In this document: in pieces, positions 1 to 10,616 of the stretch
Layout: each line of letters begins with the position of its first letter
Position numbering within the stretch: the stretch's first letter is position 1
Assembly (NCBI GenBank): GCA_003427395.1
Contig: BFEA01000322.1
Coordinates: 1,131,522-1,176,846 of the forward strand
Reading direction: 5' to 3'
DNA from: Chara braunii
Taxonomy: Eukaryota; Streptophyta; Charophyceae; Charales; Characeae
DNA length: 45,325 nt
The notes under the pieces: model-generated
Seen by the model: the letters and a program-made list of their open reading frames with translations, nothing else
Told to the model about the DNA's origin: nothing
The model's database searches: none
Made by a program: the position numbers and the translations under genes

Positions 1-40
<40 letters not shown>
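1..40. repeat. (AG)n microsatellite at window start
   Basis: Twenty uninterrupted AG dinucleotides open the window; the window also closes in AG repeats. Nothing else is encoded here. Confidence 0.95.
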
Positions 41-45
<5 letters not shown>

Positions 46-489
46 CTTCTTCCTCTTCTAAGTCCACCATCTCTTCTTCACCCTCTCACTACCTGACTTC
101 TCAGTATCAGCGGACTACGACAGAGAGAGAGAGTTGTGACTTGAGACTTGACGACATTGGATCCAGACTCGACATTGGGATTCAGACATTTTGACGAGGG
201 ACTATTTGGGCTTGTGTCGAAGACTCGGTGTTGACGACATTCCCATCTTCCCCTCTTCTTCGTCTAACCCCCCTCTTCTTCGTCTGTGTATGGTTGGGGA
301 CTGGCGCATTCTTCCTGTGTGAGCGCCAGGCCCCTTCACACCATGGAGTGATGATGATGATGTATGTTCGGGGCTGCATTGCAATATTGATTGTTCGGAT
401 CATTGGTATCTAAGTCTTCCGCTACGCTATCTTGTACTTTGTGAGAGAGGTCGGTTCTTGTTCTGGTCTGCACCGTTACAGTATGCAAC
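41..489. other. Non-coding flank; possible LTR end with iMet-type PBS
   Basis: I see no gene. The stretch has pyrimidine-rich TTC runs and two copies of CCCTCTTCTTCGTCT (251-265 and 271-285). At 404-410 lies TGGTATC preceded by CA, which resembles the start of a tRNA-iMet primer-binding site after an LTR end. If so, the preceding sequence would be the end of a plus-strand 5' LTR whose body is missing. This is weak evidence resting on seven bases. Confidence 0.3.
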
Positions 490-830
490 AGTGACGCAGG
501 AGCTGCTTTCTCATTGGCCTGTGGCCGCTACGTTACATGGCGGCCTCTGAATGCGTATGCCCAGGGCCTCCACTGATTGAGCCCTGGGCTCAACTGTACG
601 GTGCAGCTGTTGCTTCTGGAAAGAGCCATGGAAGGCCCATGTTGCTCTGTAACCAACAGGCGTGCTGCAACTGTCTGGTACCCCACATACGAAACATGGC
701 GAAAATAGGCCTCACATGGATATGCAGGCCCGCCTTCACTTAGGGCGGGCACAGAGCTTGCTGGGGGCCTGAGCCCAGAACGTCTGTATGCCCGAGGAGG
801 ACCTTGCGAGGGATCAATCCTCGCATTCCA
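490..830 (-). repeat. Partial 3' LTR of element 1
   Basis: The stretch aligns by eye with the reverse-oriented LTR at 37707-38793: the runs around GTGACGCAGGAGCTGC, the CTACGTTACATG segment and the TTGCTCTGTAACCAAC segment are shared. Read on the minus strand the LTR begins TGGAATGCGAGGAT near 830, directly after the pol coding region, like the plus-strand LTR at 7522. Homology stops at about 490, so roughly two thirds of the LTR is missing. Confidence 0.75.
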
Positions 831-1972
831 TCCCTCTCGAAAATCCGCTGAGATGCTTCTGCGCAGGTGCTTTCCCCTTCAACTTCCATTCATACTCTGC
901 CACGACCTGAGGTGCTGTTCTAACGAGCTCCTCTCTTGTGAACCAACGATCTTCCTTTGGATCTGTATGATGCCTGAATCTGACCCGGTACTCCCTCATA
1001 GGTTTTGGCGGTCTTCCCCTGCCAGCAGGGTTGGGAACAGGCAAGTCTCTATGTTCCAGGATGTCATCGACGTCCACATGGCCGTCCAGGGTTGGGGGCA
1101 GCATTGACCTCCTTGATGGAAATTGATCAGTCTTAGCGAAAGGTGTAAGCTTTGAGGCATGAAATACAGGGTGAGTGCGCAGATGACCAGGGATTCTTAT
1201 CACGTACGAAGTACTGTGGCATTAGCTCTCTAGAGATGTCGAATTCCTGTCCTAGTTCACTAGCCTTTACCCAGACACGTTCCCCTACCTGATGTGTGGA
1301 ATGTTGTCTCTGTCTGTTCTCAAAGGTAATCATTGCCTCCTTAGATTTCCTGATATGCTCGATAGCCTGCTGCAACTTCTCATACTGGACACCATATTCT
1401 ATGGTTCCAGGAGTTGCAACTGGTCGGTTTTCCGGAAGTAGGAAGTCTAGAGCAGATCCAGGCTTCCACCCCAAATGCTGCTGATTGGGACTGAGGCCGG
1501 TGGTGTTGTGTACACCGTTATTGTACAGACTGGCGATGAGAGGCAATTTCTCATCCCAATCATCCTGGCTGGGCTTAATGTAGTGCCTCAGCAGATGCTG
1601 CACCACGCGGTTCATCTGTTCCGCTTGGCCGTTGGCTTTGGGATGATTTCCCGAGGTCATTTGGAGTTGGCTGCCCATTTGTGGAGCAGCCCTCTTCCAC
1701 ATTTCACTTGTGAATCGGGCATCTCTATCACAAACTATACACTTGGGTAGTCCGAAGTCACGCACCCAGTTATCCATAAATAACTTGATGACGTGCTCAG
1801 TTCTCGCAGTCTCTGGCATGGCAACCAGTCTAGCGTACTTAGTAAATCTGTCCACTATGACAGAGATGTGCCCCATGCCACTCTTGCTGGTCACGAGGGT
1901 GTCCATGAAATCCGTAAAGACACTCTGTCCCACACCTGCAAGAATGGGCAAGGGTTTGGGTAACCCAAGCGG
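831..1972 (-). pseudogene. Ty3/Gypsy integrase (catalytic core and chromodomain-like tail), element 1 left half
   Basis: This is the C-terminal half of a Ty3/Gypsy integrase, the enzyme that joins retroelement cDNA to chromosomal DNA. The DDE core is readable: first Asp in DFMDTL, second in CDRDARFTS, Glu in NGQAEQMNR, so the catalytic triad is intact. It is followed by the GERVWVKAS segment and, after a frameshift near 1200, by a chromodomain-like tail (VDVDDILEH ... EYRVRFRHHTDPKEDRWF ... QVVAEYEWKL). The N-terminal zinc-binding part is absent because element 2 begins at 1973; it reappears at 8647 onward on the same strand. The two pieces meet within a few codons of one another (TQV | PLGLPKPLP), which supports a single gene split by insertion. 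It is not functional as it stands. Confidence 0.88.
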
Positions 1973-2606
1973 TGTGCAAGGAATGAGCCTCGTGGAGCCC
2001 TTATCAGACATACAAGTGTTCTGGGCTGTGGCCCCCAGCAAGCCTCGTGCCCGCCCTAAGTAAAGGCAGGCTTGAATATCCATGTGAGGCCTGTTCTCGA
2101 CAATTTTTCCATATCTGGGTGCTCAAACAGTTGCAGCACGCCAATTGGTTACAGAGCAGCGTGAGCCTCCAGGCTCTTTCCAGAAGAACGGGCTACGCTG
2201 TACACTTGAGCCCAGGCTCTTTCCACAAAAAAGGGCACACGCTGTGTGAGGCCGACACATCACGGACTAGTTACGGGCCAATGAGCAAGCAGCATTGTTG
2301 TCACATATGTGTCGCGAGCCAATGAGAATGCTGCAAACACTTGGAGGCTGGTTGTCTGCCTGGATGTGCCTAACTGCACGAGACCCAGTCCAGTTTCGGA
2401 AATTGGGCCTGGCCGCAGACACTTGGGGCCAACTGAAGCTACTGGCTCCTCCCCACACCTGTCCAGGACAGCCAGCAGCGACACACTTTCCATAAAGGAA
2501 AGTGTGAGCCCCTAGGAGAGGCAGTCTGGCCTTGGCAGGTAATGCGGACACGCTGCTGAGTTGCTGCGCTAGTGTCTGCGTGGGCGCTGCGGGTCGGGCG
2601 CGCGCT
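1973..2606 (+). repeat. 5' LTR fragment of element 2
   Basis: It begins TGTGCAAGGAATGAGCC and matches the complete 3' LTR at 7522-8646 almost base for base (shared: CTTATCAGACATACAAGTG, GTTGCAGCACGCCA, CTTTCCATAAAGGAAAGTG). After about 634 bp it stops at the GGGCGCTGCGGGTCGGGCGC region and runs straight into gag-protease coding sequence. The rest of the LTR, the PBS and most of gag were therefore deleted. Confidence 0.85.
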
Positions 2607-3636
2607 TCTACTCAAGACGAAGCGGCTAGCATACCTTCACCACTTCAAGAGTTGGCCGAAGCTATTGAATCTTTAGTCACCCCGCAGACATATCTAGACC
2701 AAACGACACTTTGTTCGTTGGATGTGTTTGAAGCCTTAGAAGACTTAGAAACTAAGTTGTCGAAAAGGGACCCTCGCGAGTCTTGGGTTGCATTGTCCAT
2801 AGGTCCTAAAGGGGAGCATTTCGATGTGGAAGTCAGTGTAGGTGGCGGCAAGTGTGGTGCCTTCATAGACATTGGCTCTAAACGGAACTTCATAAGCCGC
2901 AACTGAGTTGATAGACTGCGCCCAGGGGATCCGGTGCGGCACTCGAGTAAACCTATAGCATCTGCTCTAGCCAACAAAGCGCACATGTTGGTTAAGGACT
3001 ATGTTAAAGACGCGGTCAACACCTTCTCTTATGGAGTTGGGGAACTTAATCATCAAATTTCTTTCCTGATTAGCGACGACTTGCCATTGGACATGTTGTT
3101 GGGTATGTACTACCTTGAGGTTGCCAAGCCCCAGTTCGACTGGGACCGAAAAGTGCTTAAGCATGTGTTACCTGATGGGAGAATCGTTAAACTAACTAAG
3201 TATAAGGCTAGCAGGTTAGTTAACTCCTATGGGTGTATGTGTGCGAGTGCATTCTATAATTGGTATAAACAGAACCAAGAGGAGGGTATGTACTTAGTTT
3301 TTGTCTCTGAGAAAGGGGAGGCCGTTAAAATACCCCCAAAGATAGAGACCGTCGTCACTAAGTACTCGGGTCTGTTTGAGGAGCCTTCGGGAGTCATAAA
3401 CAGGGAGATTGACCATGCCATACACGTAATCCCAAGGAGTAAAACCCCAAACGGGAGGATCTATAGGATGGTTCCGGCCGAGTTGGACGAACTTCGTCGA
3501 CAACTAAAAGAACTCACAGAGAAGGGTTGGATTCGGCCTAGTACCTCCCCCTTCGGCTCACCAGTTCTATTTGTCAGCACGAAGTGGGGGACAATGACGA
3601 TGTGCATTGATTATAGAGGCCTCAATGCCATTACTG
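2607..3636 (+). pseudogene. Element 2 gag end, aspartic protease and N-terminal RT
   Basis: The translation starts in the gag-protease linker (SIPSPLQELAEAIESL). The retropepsin follows, with active-site equivalent FIDIGSKRNFIS (normally D-T/S-G) and a later [10 protein letters not shown] stop at 2906, where the sister copy at 10.7 kb has an open codon, breaks the frame. The reading then continues through the RT entry region ([41 protein letters not shown]), typical Ty3/Gypsy RT blocks. RT is cut after Val-Lys of ITVK by the transposon at 3641. Family identity is firm; activity is excluded by the stop and the insertion. Confidence 0.88.
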
Positions 3637-4487
3637 TTAAACCACTAGTACCTCCGAGCCTGTTTTTGACGACCCTGAATTTCATTGCGCATCGAAAGTT
3701 GCCGAGCCTGGGTCCCATTGTGTTTTCTTTTATGCTTCTCTTCGAAACTGGAAAAAAAAAAAAAAAAACGAAAAAAAAAAAAAAAAAGCAACAACGCTAG
3801 GGACGTGAACGCAGCCGGATGCAGATTATGGGGTACATGTGAGAATATGCACCTCCAACGGGTGTTACAACCCTGCTGAAATGACGACAGCATGAACAAA
3901 CAAAAGAAAAAAAGCAAAAAAAAGCAAGAACTCTTTGGACGTGAAAGCAACTAGGTACAAAATCTGGAGTACATGTGACAGTATGCCCTCCCAACGGGCG
4001 TTACAACCCTGCTGCAATCACGATAGCAAAAGAACAAAAAAAAGAAAAAAAAGAAAAAAAAACAACACTTTGGACGTGAAAGCAGCAGCTGGATACAGAA
4101 TCTGGAGTATGTATGAGAATGCGCGCCCCCCATTGCAAAGTAGGAGCTGCCCATGGAATGCGCCTTGCCTCTCGTTAGCAGGGCACTAAATGCAGATTAC
4201 CCAAAAACGAAAGCAAAACACATACGAAAAACGAAACTCGCTATGGTTTCGGGTAGGTGCGTTCCTTTGAGTACTGATGTGAGCACATCTCCTTCGTTGC
4301 CTTCCCCGACGTCCTTCCTTTCTTTCTTTTTTTCTTTTTTTTCTTTTTTTTCTTTTTTTTCTTTTTTTTGGTAATGGGAAATACAATTGATGTCGAGCCT
4401 CTGGTACCTCCAAACTCTTCGAGGACTTTGGGAAAACTGCCACTCTTCCCTAATTTCCCAACACTGGCAGAGGTACTAGTGGTTTAA
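3637..4487. mobile_element. 843-bp non-autonomous TIR transposon with TTAA flanks inside RT
   Basis: Terminal inverted repeats ACCACTAGTACCTC (3641-3654) and its reverse complement (4470-4483) bound a segment absent from the sister RT at 9.6-10.6 kb. The flanks read TTAA on both sides (3637-3640, 4484-4487), and removing the insert plus one flank restores the RT reading ITVKN. TTAA duplication is typical of piggyBac; a TA duplication with a 15-bp TIR (Tc1/mariner type) fits the same bases, so the superfamily is open. No transposase is encoded. The interior holds A-rich and T-rich tracts and three tandem repeats. Confidence 0.85.
3791..4152. repeat. Three tandem repeats of ~135 bp in the TTAA element
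   Basis: Units start near 3791, 3929 and 4064; the last is truncated to about 89 bp. Shared segments are GGACGTGAA, the ATCTGGAGTACATGTGA-like block and CGTTACAACCCTGCTG. A-rich linkers separate them. Confidence 0.8.
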
Positions 4488-5070
4488 AAATACAGAGCCT
4501 CTACCACGCATCAACGACCTATTGGATAGGGTGCAAGGATGTAAGTACTTCACTAAGATAGATTTGAATTCCGGCTACGATCAAATTGCCATTAGACAAG
4601 AAAATCAACACAAAACCACACCATATACAGTCTATACGAGTTTGTGGTGATGTCGTTTGGCCTTTGCACTACGTCGGGAACATTCCAGCATGCCATGAAT
4701 AGGGTCTTTCATGACTCGTTGGATAAGTTCATCGTTGTGTACCTTGACGACATACTTATCTTCAGTAGGACTGTCGAGGACGAGCATGCCCAACATGTAG
4801 AAACCGCACTTTCACTCCAGCGACAAGTATAAGATAAACTTAGAAAAATGCGAGTTCGGTTACACTAAAATCTTGTACTTGGGTCATGAGATATCCGCGG
4901 AAGGGATTACGCCCGAAGATGCAAAGGTGGCTAGCATTCGTGACTGGCCACGACCCCAGTCTGCGACTGAGGTCAGATCATTGTTAGGGATGTGTGGTTA
5001 CTACTGTAACTTCGTGAAGAACTAGAGTACGGTGACCTCCCCTTTGACTAATCTAACATGCGTTGATACT
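4488..5070 (+). pseudogene. Element 2 reverse transcriptase, C-terminal part
   Basis: RT resumes after the transposon: PRINDLLDRVQG, KIDLNSGYDQIAI, then, after a frameshift near 4640, the palm motif VYLDDILIFSRTVE (4737-4770) with both catalytic Asp of YLDD present. Further blocks are KCEFG-type and LGHEISAEGITPEDAKV, then TEVRSLLGMCGYY. There is a stop in the NFVKN* segment and a short indel near 4805. The coding sequence ends at GATACT (5070), where another insertion begins. Compared with element 1, this copy kept the YLDD motif that element 1 lost. Confidence 0.85.
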
Positions 5071-5506
5071 CAAAAAAATGCACATCATTTATATTTTCCT
5101 TTTGCTTATTCTTGACCTACGTAGCACCGTGTTCGCGTTCGGAGGCGAACACGAACATGTTCGCCCGAACGCGAACAAGCGCCAAAACCCTCTGAACGCG
5201 GACATAAAAAATATTAAAAAAAAAAAAAAAAAAAAACGTTTCTCAGAAAAAATCTAAAAAAACTATACATTATGTAAAATACCGATACAAGCAACTTTTG
5301 CCTTGGAGTCATGTTTAAATTCGTAGCCAGTCATGAGTTAAAAATAAAAAACCATTAATTCTTTTATTTTATTTTTTTCAAGAAAAAAAAATGTTCGCCC
5401 GAACATGTTCGCGCGAACGTGAAGGGGCGTGAACACGTTCGCCGTTCTACGCAGTTCTTGACAGTAATGGTTATTTACTTAGCAACTTGGTAGCACAATC
5501 TGATTG
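5071..5506. other. AT-rich insertion between RT and RNase H, enclosing a MITE
   Basis: The sister copy runs directly from the LTRLDTPW segment to WEWTNECEGAF, whereas here about 435 bp intervene. The hAT-like MITE occupies 5117-5454. The remaining 46 bp on the left and 44 bp on the right match neither the retroelement nor the MITE, so the MITE probably sits in an older insert whose ends I cannot define. Confidence 0.55.
5109..5462. mobile_element. 338-bp hAT-like MITE with 8-bp target duplication
   Basis: The octamer TTCTTGAC occurs at 5109-5116 and again at 5455-5462. Between them the ends are CTACGTAG (5117-5124) and CTACGCAG (5447-5454), imperfect inverted repeats differing at one position. 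Both subterminal regions are rich in GTTCGC/GCGAAC palindromes (for example GAACATGTTCGCCCGAAC) in inverted arrangement around an AT-rich centre. An 8-bp duplication is the hallmark of hAT transposons. There is no coding capacity. Confidence 0.8.
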
Positions 5507-5960
5507 GGAATAGACAGGCAGATGTGAGGCTGTTTTCAAAAGGTTGAAGTACGCACTTACACATCATGAGATTCTCATGGTCCCCGATCTAGAGAGGCCA
5601 TTTTGTGACCACTCGCGCAAGCCAATATGGCATTGGCGCAGTGCTGGCCCAACATGAAGGGAAGAAGTTAAGGTCGATAGAGTACATGACTAAGAAGATG
5701 TCATCGAAGAAATTGGCAAAGTCCACCTATGAAAGGGAACTCTATGCCCTTTACAAAACCCTTGTCCACTGGAAAAACTATCTGCTTGGAAGGTTCTTCT
5801 ATTTGAGAATTGACCATCGGACACTCAAGTGGATCAAGACACAACCTGTCCTCTCTAACGCACTCAAATGCAGGATTGAAGTCATAACTTAGATTATGTA
5901 AGGGGAGAGTACAACAAGGTTGTTGATGCGTTGTCACGTAGGGCAGACTACCTAGGTGCG
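5507..5960 (+). pseudogene. Element 2 RNase H domain
   Basis: This is the RNase H domain that follows RT in Ty3 pol and degrades the RNA of the RNA-DNA hybrid. It reads HHEILMVPDLERPF, then TTRASQYGIGAVLAQHEGKKLRSIEY, YERELYALYKTLVHWKNYLLG and IDHRTLKWIKTQ. The first catalytic Asp of the usual T-D-A-S motif is Arg here (TRAS), the acidic residue in ERELYAL is kept, and the TDH-type motif is IDH. A stop follows near 5890. The domain would be inactive even without the frame breaks. Confidence 0.85.
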
Positions 5961-7487
5961 CTGATTATTGAATTTGGCTTATCCGATGATGTAACTTAGT
6001 CTTTGGTGGAAGCCTACAAGGAAGACCCATGATGGACATTATATGCAAACTTGAAGCCCAAGACAAGGCCACATCTGACGAGTTTGTGTTGGTGGACGGT
6101 TTACTCTTTCTTAAGAAGGTGGGTTTTAAAAGGTTGTGTGTTCCTTTGTGTGTTCCTTGTAGAGAGATTTTTATTAGTTTTTAGGAGAGTGTCATGACGC
6201 AACCGGTCACTTCAGCTATAAGAAGACTAGTGCTAATTTGGTGCAGTGTTTCTGGTGGCCTAATATGCTTGACGATGTAAAGAAGTACGCACAGACTTGT
6301 CAAGTCTGCCAGCAGGACAAGCCGCAAACTCAAGCTTCGCTTGGGTTATTGAAGCCATTGCCCATTCCTATTGGTGTCTCCATGGACTTCATGGATACCC
6401 TCGTGACCAGCAAGAGTGGCAAAAGGCACATATCCGCCATAGTTGATAGGTTTACTAAATACGCTAGACTAATTCCTATGTCGGAAACAACGAAAACACA
6501 ACACGTCATCAAGTTATTCATGGATAACTGGGTGCGTGGCTTTGGACTACCCAGAACCATTATCAGTGATAAAGATGTCAAATTCACAAGTAACATGTGG
6601 AAAAAGGTTGCTGAACAGCTGGGCAGTCAACTCCAAATGACTTCGGGGAATCATTCTGTAGCAAATGGTCAAGCGAAACAGATGAACCGTGTGGTGCAGC
6701 ATCTACTGAGGCATTACATCAAGCCCAACCAAGATGACTGGGATGAGAAACTTTCTCTCATCGCCAGTCTGTACAATAACGTTGTTCACAGCACTGTCGA
6801 CGCCAGTCCCAGCCAGCTGCATTTGGGGTGGAAGCCTAGATCTGCTCTAGACTTCCTCCTACCTGAAAATCGACGCACTGCAATGCCTGAAACCATCGAA
6901 TTTGGTGTCCAGTATGAGAAACTGTTGCAGTAGGTTGTCGAGCATATCAGAAAGTCTCAAGAGGCAATGATTGCGTCTCAAAACAAACAAAGGCAACAAT
7001 CCACATTTCAGGTAGGGGAACGCATCTGGGTAAAGGCTAGTGAACTAGGACAGGAGTTTGGCATCTCTAGAAGTTAATGTGCAATACTTTGGTCCATGGG
7101 AAGTCCTAGACATTGTGGGTAGTGATCTAGATGGTCACTCGTACGTTATCAAAATCCATGGTCATTACACACTTACCCGATATTTCACGCTTCCAAACGT
7201 GCACCTTTGCTAAGACAAATTTGTTCCCACCAAAAAGGTCAATGCTGCCCCCAACCATGGATGGCCACGTGGACGTCGACGACATTTTGGAACACGGAGA
7301 TTTGCCTGTTCTCAAGCCTGTTGGCAGGGGTAGACCGCCCAAACCTATGAGGGAGTATCGGGTCAGGTTCAGACATCATACGGATCCAAAAGAAGATCAC
7401 TGGTTCACAAGACAAGAGCTTGTCAAGACAACACCTCAAATTGTGGTTGAGTACGAACAAAGACTAAAGGGGAAGGCACCTGCGTAG
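5961..7487 (+). pseudogene. Element 2 integrase with zinc finger, DDE core and chromodomain-like tail
   Basis: A complete but broken integrase. The HHCC zinc finger is readable near 6187-6310 (ECHDATGHF ... QTCQVCQQDK) after stops and frameshifts near 6000-6180. The core spans 6238-6933: first Asp SMDFMDTL, second Asp ISDKDVKFTS; the catalytic Glu is Lys (NGQAKQMNR), so strand transfer is lost. A CAG-to-TAG type stop at 6931-6933 is followed by the GERIWVKAS segment, and a frameshift leads to the chromodomain-like tail at 7131-7487 (DVDDILEHGDLP ... YRVRFRHHTDPKEDHWFTRQELVK ... VVEYEQRL). Chromodomain tails in this family direct integration to chromatin. Confidence 0.9.
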
Positions 7488-7508
7488 AAGCATCTTAGCA
7501 CACTTTAG

Positions 7509-7521
7509 AAGCTAAGGGGGA
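7509..7521 (+). promoter_or_regulatory. Polypurine tract of element 2
   Basis: AAGCTAAGGGGGA lies directly before the LTR start TGTAATGCGAGG, the position where plus-strand DNA synthesis is primed in LTR elements. Confidence 0.65.
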
Positions 7522-8646
7522 TGTAATGCGAGGAATGAGCCTCGCGGCGCCCTTATCAGACATACAAGTGTTATGGGTTGTGGCCCCCAACAAGCCTTGT
7601 GCACGCCCTAAGTGAAGGCGGGCCTGGATATCCATGTGAGGCCTGTTCTTCACATTTTTTCCATATGTGGGTACTCAGACAGTTGCAGCACGCCAGTTGG
7701 TTACAGAGCAACGTGAGCCTCCAGGCTCTTTCCAGAAGCAAAGGGTTGCGCTGTACAGTTGAGCCCAGGGCTCAGGCGGTTGTGCCCTGGGCACACGTTG
7801 TGTGAGGCAGACGCATCACGGACTGGTTACGGGCCAATCAGCAAGCAACATTGTCGTCACACATGTGTCGCGAGCCAATACGAATGCTGCAGACACTTGA
7901 AGGTTGGGTGTCTGCCTAGACATGCCTAACAGCACGAGGCCCAGTCCAGTTTCGGATACTGGGCCTGGGCGCAGACACTTGGGGCCCAATTGAAGCTACT
8001 GGGTCCCGCCCACACCTGGCCAGGACAGCCAGCAGGGACACACTTTCCATAAAGGAAAGTGGGAGCCCCTCGAAGAAGCAGTCTGTCCTTGGCAGGCAAT
8101 GCGGACACACTGTTGCGTTGCTGCGCTAGTGTCTGCATGGGCACTGCGGGTCAGGCACGCGCACAAGCGCTGAGGTGAGAGGGGCGTTGTGAGGCAGCGG
8201 GCGCTCAGCAGCCATAGCTGGGCTGCAGGGGCGCAATGCAGGTGATGGCAATGGTGGTCTTCGGGTAGGAGGCGCATGAGGAGGTGATCAAGGGGTGATG
8301 AGGGGAGGAGCGAGAACGTACCTGGTGTATGCAGGTGATCGGCAGTGGTGTTGACATCACGTACATTGGTCTTTGACTGCGGTGTGATCCAGTCGCTTGA
8401 ACGTAGATAGGCTAGATAGGTTGAGTAGAGTACGTTGGGCATTGAGCGCCAGACAATAGGAGCGACATTGGATACATTATTGATGTGACCAGGAGTGTCG
8501 ACATTGGCACTTTAGTTCTTTGTATTGCTCTTACGTGGATGGAATCTTGGTGTATTGTGTTTTTTACTTGGTACATGACTACTTGGACTACTTCGTGATT
8601 TTGCAACTTGGGTTTCTGTCTATCGCTCTCACTCATATTCCTTGCA
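7522..8646 (+). repeat. Complete 3' LTR of element 2
   Basis: It runs from TGTAATGCGAGGAATGAG to CATATTCCTTGCA, about 1125 bp with TG...CA ends. It matches the 5' fragment at 1973-2606 and the reverse-oriented LTR at 37707-38793. I see no clear target-site duplication: AGCGG precedes the 5' LTR and ACTTG follows here. The LTR contains the CTTTCCATAAAGGAAAGTG palindrome. Confidence 0.88.
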
Positions 8647-9600
8647 ACTTGAGTTCGCGACTTACCCCGCCGGTAGACTTGACAAGTCTGGAAATACTTC
8701 TTTGCATCATCAAGCATACCAGACCACCAAAAACGCTGCACTAAGTTAGCACTAGTCTCCTTATATCCCAAATGTCTTATTGCATTGTGACATTCTCCTA
8801 AAAATAAACTACGCAAAGACTCACTCGACGACACACACAGTCTTTTAAACCCTGCCTTTTCAAAAAAGAGCAGCCCATCCACCATTACAAACCTGTCAGA
8901 TGCGGCCTTGTCTTGGGCCTCAAGTTTGCGTATGATGTCCATCATGTCGGGGAATCGAGTTACATTGTCCGACAAGCCAAACTTTGTTATCAGCATACCT
9001 AAGTAATCTGCCCTGCGCAACAACGCATCAGCAACCTTTTTGTATGCTCCCTTCACGTAGTCTAGCTTGAAGTCATACTAATCTATGACTTCAATCCAGC
9101 ATTTGAGTGTGTCGGAAAGTACAGGCTGCATCTTGATTCACTTGAGTGTTTGATGGTCAGTCCTCAAATAGCAGAACCTTCCCAACAGATAGTGCCTCCA
9201 ATGGACAAGAGCCTTGTAAAGGGCATAGAGTTCCCTTTCGTAGGTGGATTGGCAGCTTCTTGCTCATGTACTCGATTGGCCTTACTTCCCTTCTTGTTGA
9301 GCCAACACTGCAGCAATGCCATATTGGCTTGCGTCGGTGGTCACGATGAATGTCTTCTCAGGGTCAGGAAGCATGAGAACCTCATGATGTGTGAGAGCAT
9401 GCTTTCAATCACTTGAAGGCTCCCTCACATTCGTTTGTCCATTCCCATGGTGTGTCAAGGCGTGTTAGATCAATCAAAGGGGGTGCCACCATGCTATAGT
9501 TCTTTACAAGGTTCTAGTAGTAGCCTATCATCCCCAAGAAAGATCTGACCTCTGTCACAGACTGAGGTTGTGGACAGTCACGAATGTTGGCCACCTTCGC
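8647..9600 (-). pseudogene. Element 1 RNase H and integrase N-terminus (right half of the split gene)
   Basis: Read on the minus strand this carries VLMLPDPEKTFIVTTDASQYG (RNase H start, catalytic Asp of TDAS retained), a frameshifted middle, KVADALLRRADYLG, and then the integrase zinc finger: ECHNAIRHLGYKETSANLVQRFWW ... FQTCQVYRRGKSRTQV. The second Cys of the CxxC pair is Tyr (TCQVY) and the second His is shifted (RHLG), so the finger is damaged. Coding stops at TQV at the LTR of element 2; its continuation is at 831-1972. Confidence 0.85.
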
Positions 9601-9700
9601 ATCTTCAGGCCTAACCCCCCAAGAAAGATCTGACCTCCGTCACAGACTGAGGTAGTGGACAGTCACGAATGTGGGCCACCTTCGCATCTTCAGGCCTAAC
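9532..9700. repeat. 85-bp tandem duplication in element 1 RT
   Basis: The block starting CCCCAAGAAAGATCTGACC occurs at 9532 and again at 9617, each ending in TTCAGGCCTAAC, with a few differences. It repeats the segment coding for the end of RT (DCPLPQSVTEVRSFLGG). Confidence 0.9.
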
Positions 9701-10616
9701 GCCATCCGTGGATACCTCATGACCCAAGTACAAGATTTTGAAGCAACCAAATTCGCATTTCTCCATGTTGATCTTATACTTGTGTTGTCGTAGGAGTCGT
9801 AGGACAAGGTCTAATTGTTGCGCATGTTCCTCGACAGTCCTACTAAAGATAAGAATATGGTCGAGGTGCACGACAATAAACGTATCTAAGTAGTCATGGA
9901 ATACCCTATTCATGAAGTGTTGGAATGTATCTGATGCATTGCGAACCCCGAAAGGCATCACCACAAACTCGTACAAACAGTAGGTGGTATGAAATGCGGT
10001 TTTGTGTTGATCCTCCGGTCTAATGGCAATATGATGGTAGCTGGATTTAAGGTCTATCTTTATAAAGTACCTATATCCTTGCACCCTATCCAATAGGTCG
10101 TCAATGCGTGGTAGAGGCACCGCGTTCTTTACAGTGATGGCATTGAGGCCTCTATAATCATTACACATCCTCAACGATTCCCCCCTTCTTCGGAACGAAT
10201 AAGACTAGTGATCCGAAGAGGGAAGTGTTAGGCCGTATCCAACCTTTCTCTGTGAGCTCTTTCTGTTGCCGACGAAGCTTGTTCAACTTCGCCGGAGCCA
10301 TCCTATAAATCCTCCCCTTTGGCGTCTTATTGCCTTGGATGATTTCTATGGCGTGGACAACCTCCCTGTCTACGACTCTCGAAGGCTCCTCAAACAAATC
10401 AGGGTACTTAGCAACGACGACTTCGACCTCTGGGGGTGATTTAACGGTCGCCCCTCTCTCAGAGACGAAGACTAAGTACATACTCTCCTCGTGGTTCTGC
10501 TTATAATAATTGTAGAACGTTGATGCACACATGCACCCATAGGAGTCAACAAACTTGCTAGCTTTGTACTTAGCTAGTCTAACGGTCCTCTCGTCAGGCA
10601 ACACATGCTTAAGCAT
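9601..10616 (-). pseudogene. Element 1 reverse transcriptase
   Basis: A near-complete Ty3/Gypsy RT in two overlapping frames. It reads MLKHVLPDERTVRLAKYKAS, GRIYRMAPAKLNKL, GWIRPNTSLFGSLVLFV, a frameshift near 10165, then [70 protein letters not shown], and HLDHILIFSRTVEEHAQQL. The palm motif, normally Y-L-D-D, reads H-L-D-H, so the second catalytic Asp is lost. It then runs through EKCEFGCFKILYLGHEVS to TEVRSFLGG. This copy lacks the two insertions in element 2 and serves as the reference for their boundaries. Confidence 0.9.
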
